Part shown: positions 44,535 through 53,718 of the stretch, in pieces
Layout: each line of letters opens with the position of its first letter
How positions within the stretch are numbered: the stretch's first letter is position 1
Position numbers and translations under genes: made by a program
Assembly (NCBI RefSeq): GCF_007997005.1
Contig: NZ_VOSL01000020.1
Location: 55,341 to 119,340 of the forward strand
Reading direction: 5' to 3'
Origin: Lujinxingia vulgaris
Lineage (GTDB): Bacteria; Myxococcota_A; Bradymonadia; Bradymonadales; Bradymonadaceae
Length of the DNA: 64,000 nucleotides
Notes under the pieces: generated by a model
Seen by the model: only the letters and a program-made list of their open reading frames with translations
What the model was told of the DNA's origin: nothing
Databases searched by the model: none

Positions 44535-45353
44535 ATGGAAAACGCACACTTTTTGAACCTTCGACGTATGCCGACCGGGCGCTACGCCCGCGCGCTGCGC
44601 CTGATGCTCGCCAGGGTCAAGGACGCCTCGCTCCCCGGCCTGGGGGAGCGCCTTGAGCAGGCCCTGAAGCTCTCGGAGCAGACCCTGGCGCTGGAGTTGA
44701 AGTGGTCGACGGCCCGCGCCAACGCCACCAGGGCCCGCGGTCAGGCGACGCTTATCGACCACCAGATCGACGAGCAGCTCTCCGCCCTGGAGAGCGGCAT
44801 CAAATCGCAGATGGTCGGCGATGATGATGAGCCGGAGGTGGAGATGGCCCGCGAGCTGCATCGCACCTTCTTTGCGGAGGGCGTCGGGGCGATCACCCAG
44901 AAGGCGTACGAGGTGCAGGAGGGACTGATCGACGCGATGCTCGCGAGCCTCGACGCGCGCTTTAACAACCACGTCGAGGCGCTGGGCCTACGACGGGGTG
45001 TGGAGCGTCTGCGCCGACTGACTGGCGAGTTCAAGGCGGAGCTCGACCGCGACCGCAAGCCCGGCGTGACCTACGATCAGGTGCAAGCCGCCCGCCATCA
45101 GCTTCATGAGGCCACCTGCCGCGTGCTCATTGGGGTGCTCTACCATCTCGAAGCTGGCGAGGCGTCAACTCTTGCCCGGCGCGCGAATATCCTGGAGCCG
45201 CTGCTCGACCAGCAGGAGCGCGTCGCCCAGGCCTACAGCCGCCATCGCGCCCCGACCGACGTCAATCCGGATACCGGGGAGGAGATTGTGGAGGGCGGAG
45301 AACCCGAGGCCGGGGAGGCGGAGCCGCAGCCGCAACAGCCCGCACTCGCCTGA
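44535..45353 (+). CDS. Helical hypothetical protein
   Basis: This 272-residue protein starts MENAHFLNLRRMPTG, with GAGAGGAA upstream. It is almost entirely alpha-helical with long charged helices (ALKLSEQTLALELKWSTARA, NATRARGQATLIDHQIDEQL) and a polar Glu/Gln/Pro tail (GGEPEAGEAEPQPQQPALA). The spacing suggests a bundle or coiled coil of about 200 residues. No family recognised. An intrinsic terminator follows, so it is a one-gene unit. Confidence 0.7.
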   Translation: MENAHFLNLRRMPTGRYARALRLMLARVKDASLPGLGERLEQALKLSEQTLALELKWSTARANATRARGQATLIDHQIDEQLSALESGIKSQMVGDDDEPEVEMARELHRTFFAEGVGAITQKAYEVQEGLIDAMLASLDARFNNHVEALGLRRGVERLRRLTGEFKAELDRDRKPGVTYDQVQAARHQLHEATCRVLIGVLYHLEAGEASTLARRANILEPLLDQQERVAQAYSRHRAPTDVNPDTGEEIVEGGEPEAGEAEPQPQQPALA

Positions 45354-45393
45354 CCCCGCACAGGGTCTGATACCCAGCACCACCCCCTAAAAG

Positions 45394-45443
45394 CCGGCCC
45401 CCACGCGCGTTCCTGCCCCGGACGACGTGGGGGTCGGTTTTTT
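45394..45443 (+). terminator. Intrinsic terminator
   Basis: CCGGCCCCCACG pairs with CGTGGGGGTCGG over an ~18-nt loop and is followed by TTTTTT, about 45 bp past the stop at 45353. Confidence 0.8.
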
Positions 45444-45540
45444 AACCAGGGAGAGCGGGGCTTGCGGTGGGGTGGCGGTTCGACCGGGAGGGTCGATGAC
45501 CTCCAAAAAAGCACTTCGACCCTCAGCAAAATCGGTCATC

Positions 45541-45782
45541 GACCGACGTGGGAGGTGGTGAGTGTGCCAGATTGGCGCGAAAGGACCGGTTTAGGGGGAG
45601 GTGAGTGTAGAAAAACACCACATAGGGACCGGTTTTTGGGGGTGTGAGTGTGCCAGAATGGCACACATGAACCGATTTCGGGGGGAGGTGAGTTCAAGGA
45701 AAATGGGTCGAGGACCGGTTTAGGGGGAGGTGAGTGACGAAAAAATGGGTCGAGGACCGGTTTTGGGGGGAGGTCAGCTGGG
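45541..45782 (+). repeat. Minisatellite D: about six units of 42-44 bp
   Basis: The landmark GACCGGTTT (or GACCGACG, GAACCGATT) recurs at 45541, 45583, 45627, 45669, 45712 and 45754, so the steps are 42, 44, 42, 43 and 42 bp. It is followed each time by GGGGGAGGTGAGTG-like sequence. No gene is seen in the 527-bp gap (45354-45880). Confidence 0.8.
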
Positions 45783-45880
45783 TGGGAGTCGGGGGTAGGA
45801 GCGGGGGTCGAGCTCGTCGCAAAATTGGACCGGAAAGGCCGACCGAGGGACGGGCGCGAGGCGAGAATGCAATGGTCGGC

Positions 45881-46117
45881 CTACTCATCTTTCTTGTTGT
45901 TTTTGGGTGGACGCTTGGAAAACGTCCTCAGATGGTCTGGAGTACCATGGTCGAGTTGGATTGAAATCCGTGGTGCCGGTACAGAGCTGGCGTCTGGACG
46001 TGCCCGAACGCTGGGTTCCGTCTGTAACGCTGATTTTTTGACTGCTGACTCAGTCTTGTTGTGTTTGGGCTTGTTTGTAGACTCTTTCTCGTTGGAGTTT
46101 GGTGTTGTCTTTTTCAT
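45881..46117 (-). CDS. Small polar protein, second gene of a lower-GC operon
   Basis: This 78-residue, Lys/Ser/Pro-rich protein has no hydrophobic segment and no motif. Its start (46117) overlaps the stop of the gene upstream by 4 bp (ATGA), which supports it as real and translationally coupled. The DNA is more AT-rich than its surroundings. Function unknown; it may be a partner of the membrane protein at 46114-47223. Confidence 0.5.
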   Translation of the reverse strand: MKKTTPNSNEKESTNKPKHNKTESAVKKSALQTEPSVRARPDASSVPAPRISIQLDHGTPDHLRTFSKRPPKNNKKDE

Positions 46118-47223
46118 TTCTTCTGACCTCCATCGCTGTCCTTCCTGATTTCGATCGATGGGCGCGGAACGTCTACTTCGGGACGAAGAAACGGGATTCT
46201 TGGACGTTGTTCACGCCCGGCGTTCGAATTTGCTGAGTTCGGATTTGGTTTCGATGGTTCTGGTTTGGATGGGGGTTGATTGTCTTTCGCCATTACTTGC
46301 CTCGTCTCATCTGGTGGAAGTTGGTCCAATTCGTGCAATCGGGATTCGGTTATGTGGGCTAAAACAGACGTTATCACAAACACACCTCCAAGTAAAAGAC
46401 TTGTTCTGGCACGATGCAGCCATATGCCTCGTAGATTGTTCACTCGGTGATTTAGATCATTGCAATATGCATGAACGATTGTCATGCGATCACGAACTTC
46501 ATCTTGTGCCAAGATATGTGCGTCTTCCGCAAATCCTTGCTCTTTAAAAGTGCTAGTGATTAGGTCGATCTGTCTTAAGTTCTCTTCGGCAGGTGTTCCA
46601 TATGCGTAGGCATGGCCATACCATGCGCGAGCGGAGCAAAACGCGGTCCACACAAGTAGACATAGTGATAGGAGAACACAGGTTGAGGCTATGTGGAGGA
46701 TCCAGTTTGAACGATTTAGTGGGAGGTTTAGAACGACAAATCCAAGTAGGCCAACCAACGGAATGATAACCGTCAACACTAATCCGATTCCTTTTTCAAT
46801 GTGATCTCTGCGAGCCAGGTTTAGTGTTGTTGCTTGTTGGAAATATGAATCCAGCCAGGGTGAAGTGTCTAAGATACGTACTGGCCATTCGGTTTGAGGG
46901 GAAATTTCTGGAAATGGATTCCACCAGTTTTGAATTGGTTTCCAGGCGTTCATGAGTATGCTTCTTTTTGCTTTTTCGGTATCCGTTAAGTTGGTGGATT
47001 TCGTGGGGGCTGTCGAGTCAGTAGAGCCAGCAGCGTCAACAGCGTCAACAGCGTCAACAGCGTCAACAGCGTCAACAGCGTCAACAGCGTCAACAGCGTC
47101 AACAGAGTCAACAGAGTCAACAGAGTTAACCAGGTTTGTGGGGTTGGTAGGGTTTATGGAGTCAGCAGGGTTTGTAGGTTCAGTGGTATCCATAGAACGA
47201 GCAGTGTCAGTTGTTATCTTCAT
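46114..47223 (-). CDS. Membrane protein with DAV repeat, lower-GC acquired operon
   Basis: This 369-residue protein starts MKITTDTARSMDTTE at 47223. The N-terminus (residues ~35-68) is a nearly perfect tripeptide repeat (DAV), coded by a 9-bp tandem repeat at 47028-47125. A cytoplasmic-type region follows, then two membrane helices (GIGLVLTVIIPLVGLLGFVV, WILHIASTCVLLSLCLLVW) and a later third (TSLLLGGVFVITSVLAHI), and a Pro/Lys-rich tail. Local GC is clearly lower than average, suggesting horizontal acquisition. Topology is vaguely like small SLATT-type membrane effectors; this is only a suggestion. Confidence 0.7.
   Translation of the reverse strand: MKITTDTARSMDTTEPTNPADSINPTNPTNLVNSVDSVDSVDAVDAVDAVDAVDAVDAVDAVDAAGSTDSTAPTKSTNLTDTEKAKRSILMNAWKPIQNWWNPFPEISPQTEWPVRILDTSPWLDSYFQQATTLNLARRDHIEKGIGLVLTVIIPLVGLLGFVVLNLPLNRSNWILHIASTCVLLSLCLLVWTAFCSARAWYGHAYAYGTPAEENLRQIDLITSTFKEQGFAEDAHILAQDEVRDRMTIVHAYCNDLNHRVNNLRGIWLHRARTSLLLGGVFVITSVLAHITESRLHELDQLPPDETRQVMAKDNQPPSKPEPSKPNPNSANSNAGREQRPRIPFLRPEVDVPRPSIEIRKDSDGGQKK
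47028..47125 (-). repeat. 9-bp tandem repeat inside the membrane-protein gene
   Basis: The unit GTTGACGCT (plus strand AGCGTCAAC) recurs without interruption about eight times, with variant units either side. Because 9 is a multiple of 3, slippage changes the number of DAV residues without a frameshift. Confidence 0.9.
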
Positions 47224-47394
47224 TTTTGTGTGCCCGGTATCTGGGTGTTTTGATAGTCGTTGGATTGTTTGTAGAAGGTTGGTTGATATCCGATTTGATT
47301 TAATTTAAGGGATGCTTTTGCTTGTTCTGTCAATTTTGTAAATTCGGCATCTCATCGCACATACTCATCACCCTCTCTCACTTTCTACCAATCT

Positions 47395-49143
47395 TTACAT
47401 TCCCCCCACCACCCCCACCGCCTTCGCCCCCACATCCAGGATCGAGGCGCCGGCCGGGTAGGTGTTCACATCGAGCACCGTGCTGTGCTCCAGCGCGTCG
47501 ATGCGGACGGAGGTCTCCTGCACATCTTTGGGGATGTAGGCATGGTAATCCGCGATGTGATCCAAAAAGCCCGTGACTTCGCCGCGTGCGAACACCGCGT
47601 TGAGGTGCTCGGCCGAGGCGAAGGGGCCGCCCAGCGCCGAGTTCTCGCCGGATAGCGGTGGGGCGGCGCGTTGGCCGCGGAGGTAGGCGGCAACTTCGTT
47701 TTCGCTGAGTGCGTTGGTGGCGAAGACGAGGAGTTGGCCGTGGCGGTAGATGGTGATGGGGAGCAGCGCGTGTTCGACGAGGGTGATGTCGGGGGCGTCG
47801 GTGCCGTCGCTCTGGCGCAGGGGGCGCTCTTTGAGGTTGATGAAGGGGCGTTCGCTGATGAGGGCGAGCATGCGGGTGTGCAGGGCTTCGAGCTTCTGGG
47901 GTTCGATGAACTGGATGATGGCCAGGGCGCGGAGCTCTTTGAGGGCGGTCATCAGGCCAAGACTATCTCTGGCGGGTTGGTCGCCGCGGTAGATAAAGAG
48001 GCCGGTCTGGCCGCTGAGGTTGTCGATGAGGTCTTCTTTGATGTCGAGGTTGTAGTCGGTGACTTCGCGCACCGACTCAAAGAGGGCGTCGAGGCGCTGG
48101 CGGTCCTCCTCGGTGAGTTCGTTGCGGCTGTAGTTCCAGAGGTCCTGCGGGTGCATGGAGGTGCGGGCGGCGAGGAGGGTCTCGTCGGTGGCGAAGTTGG
48201 ACCAGGGGAGGGTGTGTGCGGCCAGGGAGATGGAGGGAGGCTCGGTCCCGTCGGGCGCGGGTTCGGCGTCGCCCATCCAGAGGCGCCAGCGCAGGATGTC
48301 GTTTTCGATGCTCAGGCCGATGCCGATGCCGGAGGTATGGGCAAAAAATTCGTCGAAGGACTCGGTGCCTTCTTCGGGGACGAAGCTGGACCACAGGGAG
48401 TTGTCGGCGAGCTCGGGGGCGGCGGGGAGAAAGAGCCCAAAGAGGCTGCTGGCGAGCACTTCGTTTTGGAAGTGTTGGAAGGGGCGGTGTTTGGAGAGGG
48501 GGGCGTCGCCGGGGCCTTTGAGGAAGTTCGCGAGGATAGTGGTGGGGATGGGCTCGGGGTTGGAGGGGGGCGCCTGGGCGGTGGAGGTGGCGCAGGCCGC
48601 CCCCTTGATGTGGGTCCAGGCGAAGGTGTCGCCGTAGGCGTGAATGAAGTGGTCGCCGACGCGCTCCTCGCGGTGGCGGGCGGAGGGGTCGGTGTCGAGG
48701 GCCGGTCCCACGGTTTCGGTCAGAAAGGCGTCGAATTTGGGGGCGTCGCTGACGGGGGCGCAGAGGATCGGGTTGCCTTTGATGACGCCGCCAAAGACTG
48801 CACCGTCGAGTTTGATGCCGCGGGCCGCCCAGGCTTGCGCGTCGCGAAGATCGAAGGAGGCTTTTTCGGCGAAGGAGGCGGTCAGTTCTTCGAGGCGGAC
48901 CTGCTGGCGGCGTTGGGTGGGGACGTCGAGGGCCTCGGATTTGAGGGAGGCGTCGATGGCGAGCAGCGCGCCGCCGAGGTTGGGGACGGCGAAGGCGGCT
49001 TCGGTGTCGGCGGGGAAGTGCTTGGCGAGTTTAGCTGCACCATTTTTGGACGGGCAGCCGGAGTTGCAGCCGAAGGTGGTGAGGAGCGCGAGGGTCAGGA
49101 GCGGTGTGGTGAGGGCGCAATATGAGAGTCGTGGGTACGTCAT
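47395..49143 (-). CDS. DUF3352-like lipoprotein
   Basis: This 582-residue protein has a signal peptide and lipobox (LLTTFGCNSG, Cys at ~26). The start of the mature part, LAKHFPADTEAAFAVPNLGG, is typical of DUF3352-type substrate-like lipoproteins that begin 'the ... that is a ... self'. A long alpha/beta body follows with no catalytic motif. A second conserved Cys pair is not obvious. It may be an outer-membrane or periplasmic structural lipoprotein. Confidence 0.68.
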   Translation of the reverse strand: MTYPRLSYCALTTPLLTLALLTTFGCNSGCPSKNGAAKLAKHFPADTEAAFAVPNLGGALLAIDASLKSEALDVPTQRRQQVRLEELTASFAEKASFDLRDAQAWAARGIKLDGAVFGGVIKGNPILCAPVSDAPKFDAFLTETVGPALDTDPSARHREERVGDHFIHAYGDTFAWTHIKGAACATSTAQAPPSNPEPIPTTILANFLKGPGDAPLSKHRPFQHFQNEVLASSLFGLFLPAAPELADNSLWSSFVPEEGTESFDEFFAHTSGIGIGLSIENDILRWRLWMGDAEPAPDGTEPPSISLAAHTLPWSNFATDETLLAARTSMHPQDLWNYSRNELTEEDRQRLDALFESVREVTDYNLDIKEDLIDNLSGQTGLFIYRGDQPARDSLGLMTALKELRALAIIQFIEPQKLEALHTRMLALISERPFINLKERPLRQSDGTDAPDITLVEHALLPITIYRHGQLLVFATNALSENEVAAYLRGQRAAPPLSGENSALGGPFASAEHLNAVFARGEVTGFLDHIADYHAYIPKDVQETSVRIDALEHSTVLDVNTYPAGASILDVGAKAVGVVGGM

Positions 49144-49407
49144 AGGTCGGTTCGATCAGAAAAGTGGGTTTGCCACGCCGCGGGGAAATGAAACGTTTAA
49201 ACCCGCATGGATCGTAGGTGGTGTCTGTCTCTCGGGGATTCTGGGTGACCGTGGGGCAGGCGCGGCCTGGGTCAGGCGCGGCCTGGCGGGCGGCGCAAGC
49301 GTGTTGGCGAGATGAAGCTGGCCCCCTCCCTTCGAGTTGCGTGGCGTTTGGGAGTTGAAACGAAGCGTAACGGGGGTGGGCTGACCCTGCAAGGGGGCGT
49401 GAGAGAT

Positions 49408-49667
49408 GACCCGTGAGAGATGACCCGGGGTCAGTCTGGAGATGACCGTGGGTCGCCCGAGGTGCGCGAAAAATGGGGGTGAGAGGTGACCCAGGGTCAT
49501 TATCAAAACGACCGAGGGTCGTCATCGAGAGGTGACCCAGGGTCAGTTCGGAGATGACCGTGGGTCACCCGAGGGGCGCGAAACGTGGGGGGGAGAGGTG
49601 ACCCACGGTCGTTATAGAGGTGACCCACGGTCGTTATAGAGGTGACCCACGGTCGTTTTAACCGTGT
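49408..49667. repeat. Palindromic-core array 3 (GACCC-N-GGTC)
   Basis: About ten cores, GACCGTGGGTC, GACCCAGGGTC, GACCGAGGGTC or GACCCACGGTC, occur with variable spacing of 22-53 bp. The last three units (GTGACCCACGGTCGTTATAGAG) are exact 22-bp repeats abutting the hemN stop codon at 49668. No gene in the 524-bp gap 49144-49667. Confidence 0.85.
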
Positions 49668-51041
49668 CTAGATCGTGCGCGAATACTGCCGCGCCCCGGC
49701 GCTCAGATGGGCATCAAAAGGCATGCAAATATTGCGCAGGAGAAGACGCCCCCGCTCGGTGACGGTGAGCCCTTGTGCGTCGAGTTCGACCAGGCCGTCG
49801 TCGGCCATGGGCGCAAGCTCCTGGAGTTCGTTTTGGAAGTAGGTGGCGACGTCGACGCCGAGCTCCCGGGAGGCGTTCTGAAAATCGACGCGGGCCTGGC
49901 ACATCAGGGCCATGATCCAGGCGCGGCGGATGCGGTCGTCATCGCTCAAGAGGTAGGCGCGGTGGATGGGGAAGTCCTCCTGGTAAACGCGCTCCAAATA
50001 GTCGAGCAGCTCCTTTGGGTTTTGCAGGTAGAGGCCGTCGATCTGGGAGATTGAGGACATGCCAAAGCCGTAGATATCGACGCCGGCCAGGGTGGAGTAG
50101 CCCTGGAAGTTGCGGCGCAGAGTGCCGGCCTGCCAGGCCCTGGCGAGCTCGTCGTCCAGGCGCGCGTAGTGGTCCATACCGATGTAGCGGTACCCCTCGG
50201 AGCTCAGGCGCTCGATGATGCGTTTTTGCATCGCGAGCTTCTCCTCGGGGCCGGGCAGCGTGTGGCGCTCGAGCAGCTTCTGGGCCGGTTTGATCCAGGG
50301 CACGTGCGCGTAGGTGTAGATGGCAAAACGGTCGGGCTGGAGGCTTAACACCTCGCTCAAGGTCTGATCAAAGGTCTCGGTGGTCTGGTAGGGCAGGCCG
50401 TAGATGAGGTCGACGTTGATCGACGTAAATCCTGCGTCGCGCAGCCACCCGACCACCCGTTCGGTCATCTCAAAGGGCTGAATGCGGTTGATGGCTTTTT
50501 GAACCTTTGCGTTGTTGTCCTGAACGCCGAGTGAGGCGCGGTTAAATCCGGCTTCTTTGAGCGCCTGGACCTGCTCCAGCGTGAGCCTGCGCGGGTCGAC
50601 CTCGACGGCGACCTCGGCGTTGTCGGCCAGGGTAAAGTGGGTGCGGATGCGCTCGCCAAGCCAGCGAATCTGCTCGGAGGTGAGGTAGGTGGGGGTGCCG
50701 CCGCCGAAGTGAATCTGCACGACCTTTCGATCGGGGTGGATCCAGGCGGATTTGCGGCGCATCTCCTCATCGAGCGCAGCGAGGTAAGGCTCGGTCTGCG
50801 AGCTGTCTTTGCCGATCACCGTGGTGCAGCCGCAGTACCAGCAGAGCGTCTGGCAGAAGGGGATGTGGAAGTAGAGCGAGAGGGGCCGGGCCCGGGTGTT
50901 ATTGTCTCGGATGGCCTGGTGCACCTGCTCCGGCGGCACGTCGTCGCGAAAATGCGGGGCCGTGGGGTAGGAGGTGTAGCGCGGCCCCGGGACGTCGTAT
51001 TTTCGGATCAGCGGCAGGTCGACGTAAATGGGTTCTGTCAT
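49668..51041 (-). CDS. hemN: Oxygen-independent coproporphyrinogen III oxidase (radical SAM)
   Basis: This 457-residue protein has the radical-SAM iron-sulfur motif in FHIPFCQTLCWYCGC (CxxxCxxC, residues ~58-72), GGGTPTYL, and HemN-specific YTSYPTAPHF near the start. It decarboxylates coproporphyrinogen III to protoporphyrinogen IX in anaerobic haem synthesis, using S-adenosylmethionine. The length equals E. coli HemN. The 404-bp upstream gap (51042-51445) shows no gene and no clear regulatory box. Confidence 0.95.
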   Translation of the reverse strand: MTEPIYVDLPLIRKYDVPGPRYTSYPTAPHFRDDVPPEQVHQAIRDNNTRARPLSLYFHIPFCQTLCWYCGCTTVIGKDSSQTEPYLAALDEEMRRKSAWIHPDRKVVQIHFGGGTPTYLTSEQIRWLGERIRTHFTLADNAEVAVEVDPRRLTLEQVQALKEAGFNRASLGVQDNNAKVQKAINRIQPFEMTERVVGWLRDAGFTSINVDLIYGLPYQTTETFDQTLSEVLSLQPDRFAIYTYAHVPWIKPAQKLLERHTLPGPEEKLAMQKRIIERLSSEGYRYIGMDHYARLDDELARAWQAGTLRRNFQGYSTLAGVDIYGFGMSSISQIDGLYLQNPKELLDYLERVYQEDFPIHRAYLLSDDDRIRRAWIMALMCQARVDFQNASRELGVDVATYFQNELQELAPMADDGLVELDAQGLTVTERGRLLLRNICMPFDAHLSAGARQYSRTI

Positions 51042-51445
51042 CGCAGACTCCTCGTTGATGCGTGCTCGACGCCGGCATGAGCGTCATGGCTGCGAGGGTT
51101 TGCAACGGGTGTGCCGTGTGGGGCGATGATGATGACGTCCCGGGGTGCAGGTGCGTTTCGTGCGGTGCTGGCGCGGGTTGCGGCGAGGTCGGAGCGCATG
51201 GAGAACACTCGCCGCGCGGGTGGCTTCGCGTCGCGCGCGACCACCCGTCATCTTTGGGGGGCGCATCCTTTGCGCCAATGCCCGGCGCGGTGCATCATTT
51301 GCACACTCAGACGCTCGCCGGCGCATCGACGCCGGGCGGGAGTCGGCGCATACTTGATGCCGGCGTCTGCATTCGCTAGAGCGCGAGGCGCCGGTAAACA
51401 GGCGTCAGCCGGCGTTCTCCGAGGCGGTTTTCCTTGAGGCAGATC

Positions 51446-53254
51446 ATGAACCGACATGTTTTCGTACTGTGTGCAACGCTCCTGATGCTGTTAAGCGCCT
51501 GCGGTAACGGCGATGCCGAGCGGCGTCGCGGTGACTCGCCACAGCCCGGCACCTGCGAGCCGGCCTGTGAGACGGGCTTTAGTTGCGTCAACTCGGAGTG
51601 CTACGTCCAGGTGCGGCCGGAGGATTGCGGAGAGGACGAGGAGTTCGACCCGCGCCTGCGCGTCTGCCTGACGCCGCAGTGTGATGATGGCGTTCAGAAT
51701 GGCGAGGAGGAGGGGGTGGACTGCGGCGGTGACTGCGAGGCCTGCGAGATCCCCGAGCTTTGCGGAAACGGGGAGATCGATGAGGGCGAAGCCTGCGATC
51801 ACGGCGGCACCATTCAGTTGGCTTGCGCCTACGGAGAGAGCTCCTGCGAGGTTTGCAATGTGCGCTGCGAGCTGGTGCCAGGCCAGGTCACCGGGTTCTG
51901 CGGCGACGATCAGGTACAGGCCGGGGGCGGGGAAGAGTGCGATCACGGCGGATCGCCCCAGACGGCGTGCCCCGATGGCGAGGATGTCTGTCAGGTGTGC
52001 GCCGAAGACTGCACGCTGGTGGCGGGCGAAGCGAGCGGAAGCTGTGGCGATGGTGTGATCCAGGGTGAGGAAGAGTGCGACGGGGCGGCGCTCGGTGGAG
52101 CAAGCTGCCAGAGCCTGGATTTGCCCGAAGGGGAGCTCTCCTGCGCAGCGAATTGCACCTACGATACGGCCGCCTGTGTGGCTTCGGATGGCATTGAGGA
52201 GCTCGCGCTGGGTTACTCGCATACCTGCGCCCGGCGCGCCGACGGCAGTGTGTATTGCTGGGGACGTAACGATGATGGTCGCCTGGGAGACGGCGGCAGT
52301 AGCGATCGCGTGACTCCCACCGCGGTCGTTGGTCTGGACGACGCGGTGCAGATCAGCGCCGGCGGCTACCATACCTGCGCGATCCGCGAGAACGGCACGG
52401 TCGTGTGCTGGGGGGATAACGCCGACGGTCAGCTCGGTAATGGGACGGGCGTCGGCAGCCGGTTGCCCACGCCGGTACCGGGGTTGACCAACGTGACGGC
52501 CATTACGACGGGCACCTGGCATACCTGCGCGGTCACCGGCAGAGGCGCGGCCTACTGCTGGGGCCAAAACAACTACGGCCAGCTCGGTGATGGCCGGGCG
52601 GTGGGTTCGAGCTCACCGGTGCTCGTGTCGATCGGGTTGAGCGACGCGACCCGGATTGATGCCGCCAATTTTCATACGTGCGCGCGGCGCAACAACGGAG
52701 CGTTGGTGTGCTGGGGCCGAAACACCTATGGCGAATTGGGAGACCCGAACTTCACGCTCTCCTACTCCGAGGAAGCGCTTGTGCAGGTGCGCGGGCCCAA
52801 TGGCACCGCCACGCTCTCGGGAGACTTCATCGGTCTGGGCAATGGCTTCACCTGCGCGCGCACAGATCAGGGGCAGGTGTACTGCTGGGGCATCAATGGC
52901 GAGGGCCAGCTGGGCACCGGCGTTGCCGGCACGTCGTATTACGCCGGGCTGGTCGGCACGGGCTTTGCGCAGTTGAGCGTGGGTGAGTTTCACGCCTGCG
53001 CCCGTGACAGCGCGGGTGCGGTGTCATGTTGGGGTCGCGGGAGTGAAGGCCGTCTGGGGCTCGGCAACATCGCGAACTACGATCAGCCCCAGACGCTCGT
53101 GATGCCTGCGGTGGAGCATGTGGAGGCCGGGGGAACCCATACCTGCGCGATTCTTCAAGACGGGAGAGTGATGTGCTGGGGGCGCAACTCTAACGGCCAG
53201 CTGGGCGATGGCACGTTGAACGATCGTCTGGTGCCGACCGAAGTTGGGTTTTAG
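51446..53254 (+). CDS. Secreted lipoprotein with DUF4215-like repeats and RCC1-like propeller
   Basis: This 602-residue protein starts MNRHVFVLCATLLMLLSAC at 51446 (lipobox LLSACG). Cys-rich repeats follow (about 30-250), with CGNGEIDEGEACDHGG and CGDDQVQAGGGEECDHGG, of the Myxococcota DUF4215 kind. Seven RCC1-like beta-propeller blades come next (about 255-600), each with a HTCAxxxxGxxxCWG core, for instance YSHTCARRADGSVYCWGRN. Disulphide-rich, surface-exposed and lipidated. Its role, maybe in adhesion or predation, is inferred only. Confidence 0.85.
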   Translation: MNRHVFVLCATLLMLLSACGNGDAERRRGDSPQPGTCEPACETGFSCVNSECYVQVRPEDCGEDEEFDPRLRVCLTPQCDDGVQNGEEEGVDCGGDCEACEIPELCGNGEIDEGEACDHGGTIQLACAYGESSCEVCNVRCELVPGQVTGFCGDDQVQAGGGEECDHGGSPQTACPDGEDVCQVCAEDCTLVAGEASGSCGDGVIQGEEECDGAALGGASCQSLDLPEGELSCAANCTYDTAACVASDGIEELALGYSHTCARRADGSVYCWGRNDDGRLGDGGSSDRVTPTAVVGLDDAVQISAGGYHTCAIRENGTVVCWGDNADGQLGNGTGVGSRLPTPVPGLTNVTAITTGTWHTCAVTGRGAAYCWGQNNYGQLGDGRAVGSSSPVLVSIGLSDATRIDAANFHTCARRNNGALVCWGRNTYGELGDPNFTLSYSEEALVQVRGPNGTATLSGDFIGLGNGFTCARTDQGQVYCWGINGEGQLGTGVAGTSYYAGLVGTGFAQLSVGEFHACARDSAGAVSCWGRGSEGRLGLGNIANYDQPQTLVMPAVEHVEAGGTHTCAILQDGRVMCWGRNSNGQLGDGTLNDRLVPTEVGF

Positions 53255-53349
53255 CGGGCGCCCGCTCCGGACACAGGTGCAGGCGTGATGGTGGCAAGGC
53301 GCTTCGGGGGGAGGGGGCGTTCATGCGCATCAACAAAGGGGCAGGGCTG

Positions 53350-53646
53350 ACCCAGGGTCGGATTTTGAGGTGACCCAGGGTCGGATTTTGAGGTGACCCC
53401 GGGTCGGTTTAGAAGTGACCCCGGGTCGGTTTAGAAGTGACCCAGGGTCGCATTTGAAATGACCCAGGGTCGGGTTTTGAGGTGACCCGGGGTCAGATTT
53501 GAAATGACCCCGGGTCGGTTTAGAAGTGACCCAGGGTCGCATTTGAAATGACCCAGGGTCGGGTTTTGAGGTGACCCCGCATTTTGAGGTGACCCAGGGT
53601 CGGTTTAGAAGTGACCCAGGGTCGCATTTGAAATGACCCAGGGTCG
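53350..53646. repeat. Palindromic-core array 4 (GACCCAGGGTC, 22-23 bp units)
   Basis: About thirteen copies of GACCCAGGGTC, GACCCCGGGTC or GACCCGGGGTC occur at 22-23 bp steps with AT-rich linkers (GGATTTTGAGGT, GGTTTAGAAGT, GCATTTGAAAT). One unit is truncated near 53573. The array fills the gap between two convergent genes, the RCC1-type lipoprotein and comEC. No gene. Confidence 0.93.
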
Positions 53647-53718
53647 TCTGAAACGGTTCGATAAAAGGGGGGCGAAAGGCAGGTCAATGCGCCTGATAGG
53701 ATACCCCGCGCGAGGCGT

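Noticed and set aside
51042..51445. Possible genes on either strand between hemN and the RCC1 lipoprotein.
   Set aside because: Several short overlapping frames on both strands with no motif or ribosome site; the composition is typical of GC-rich non-coding DNA.
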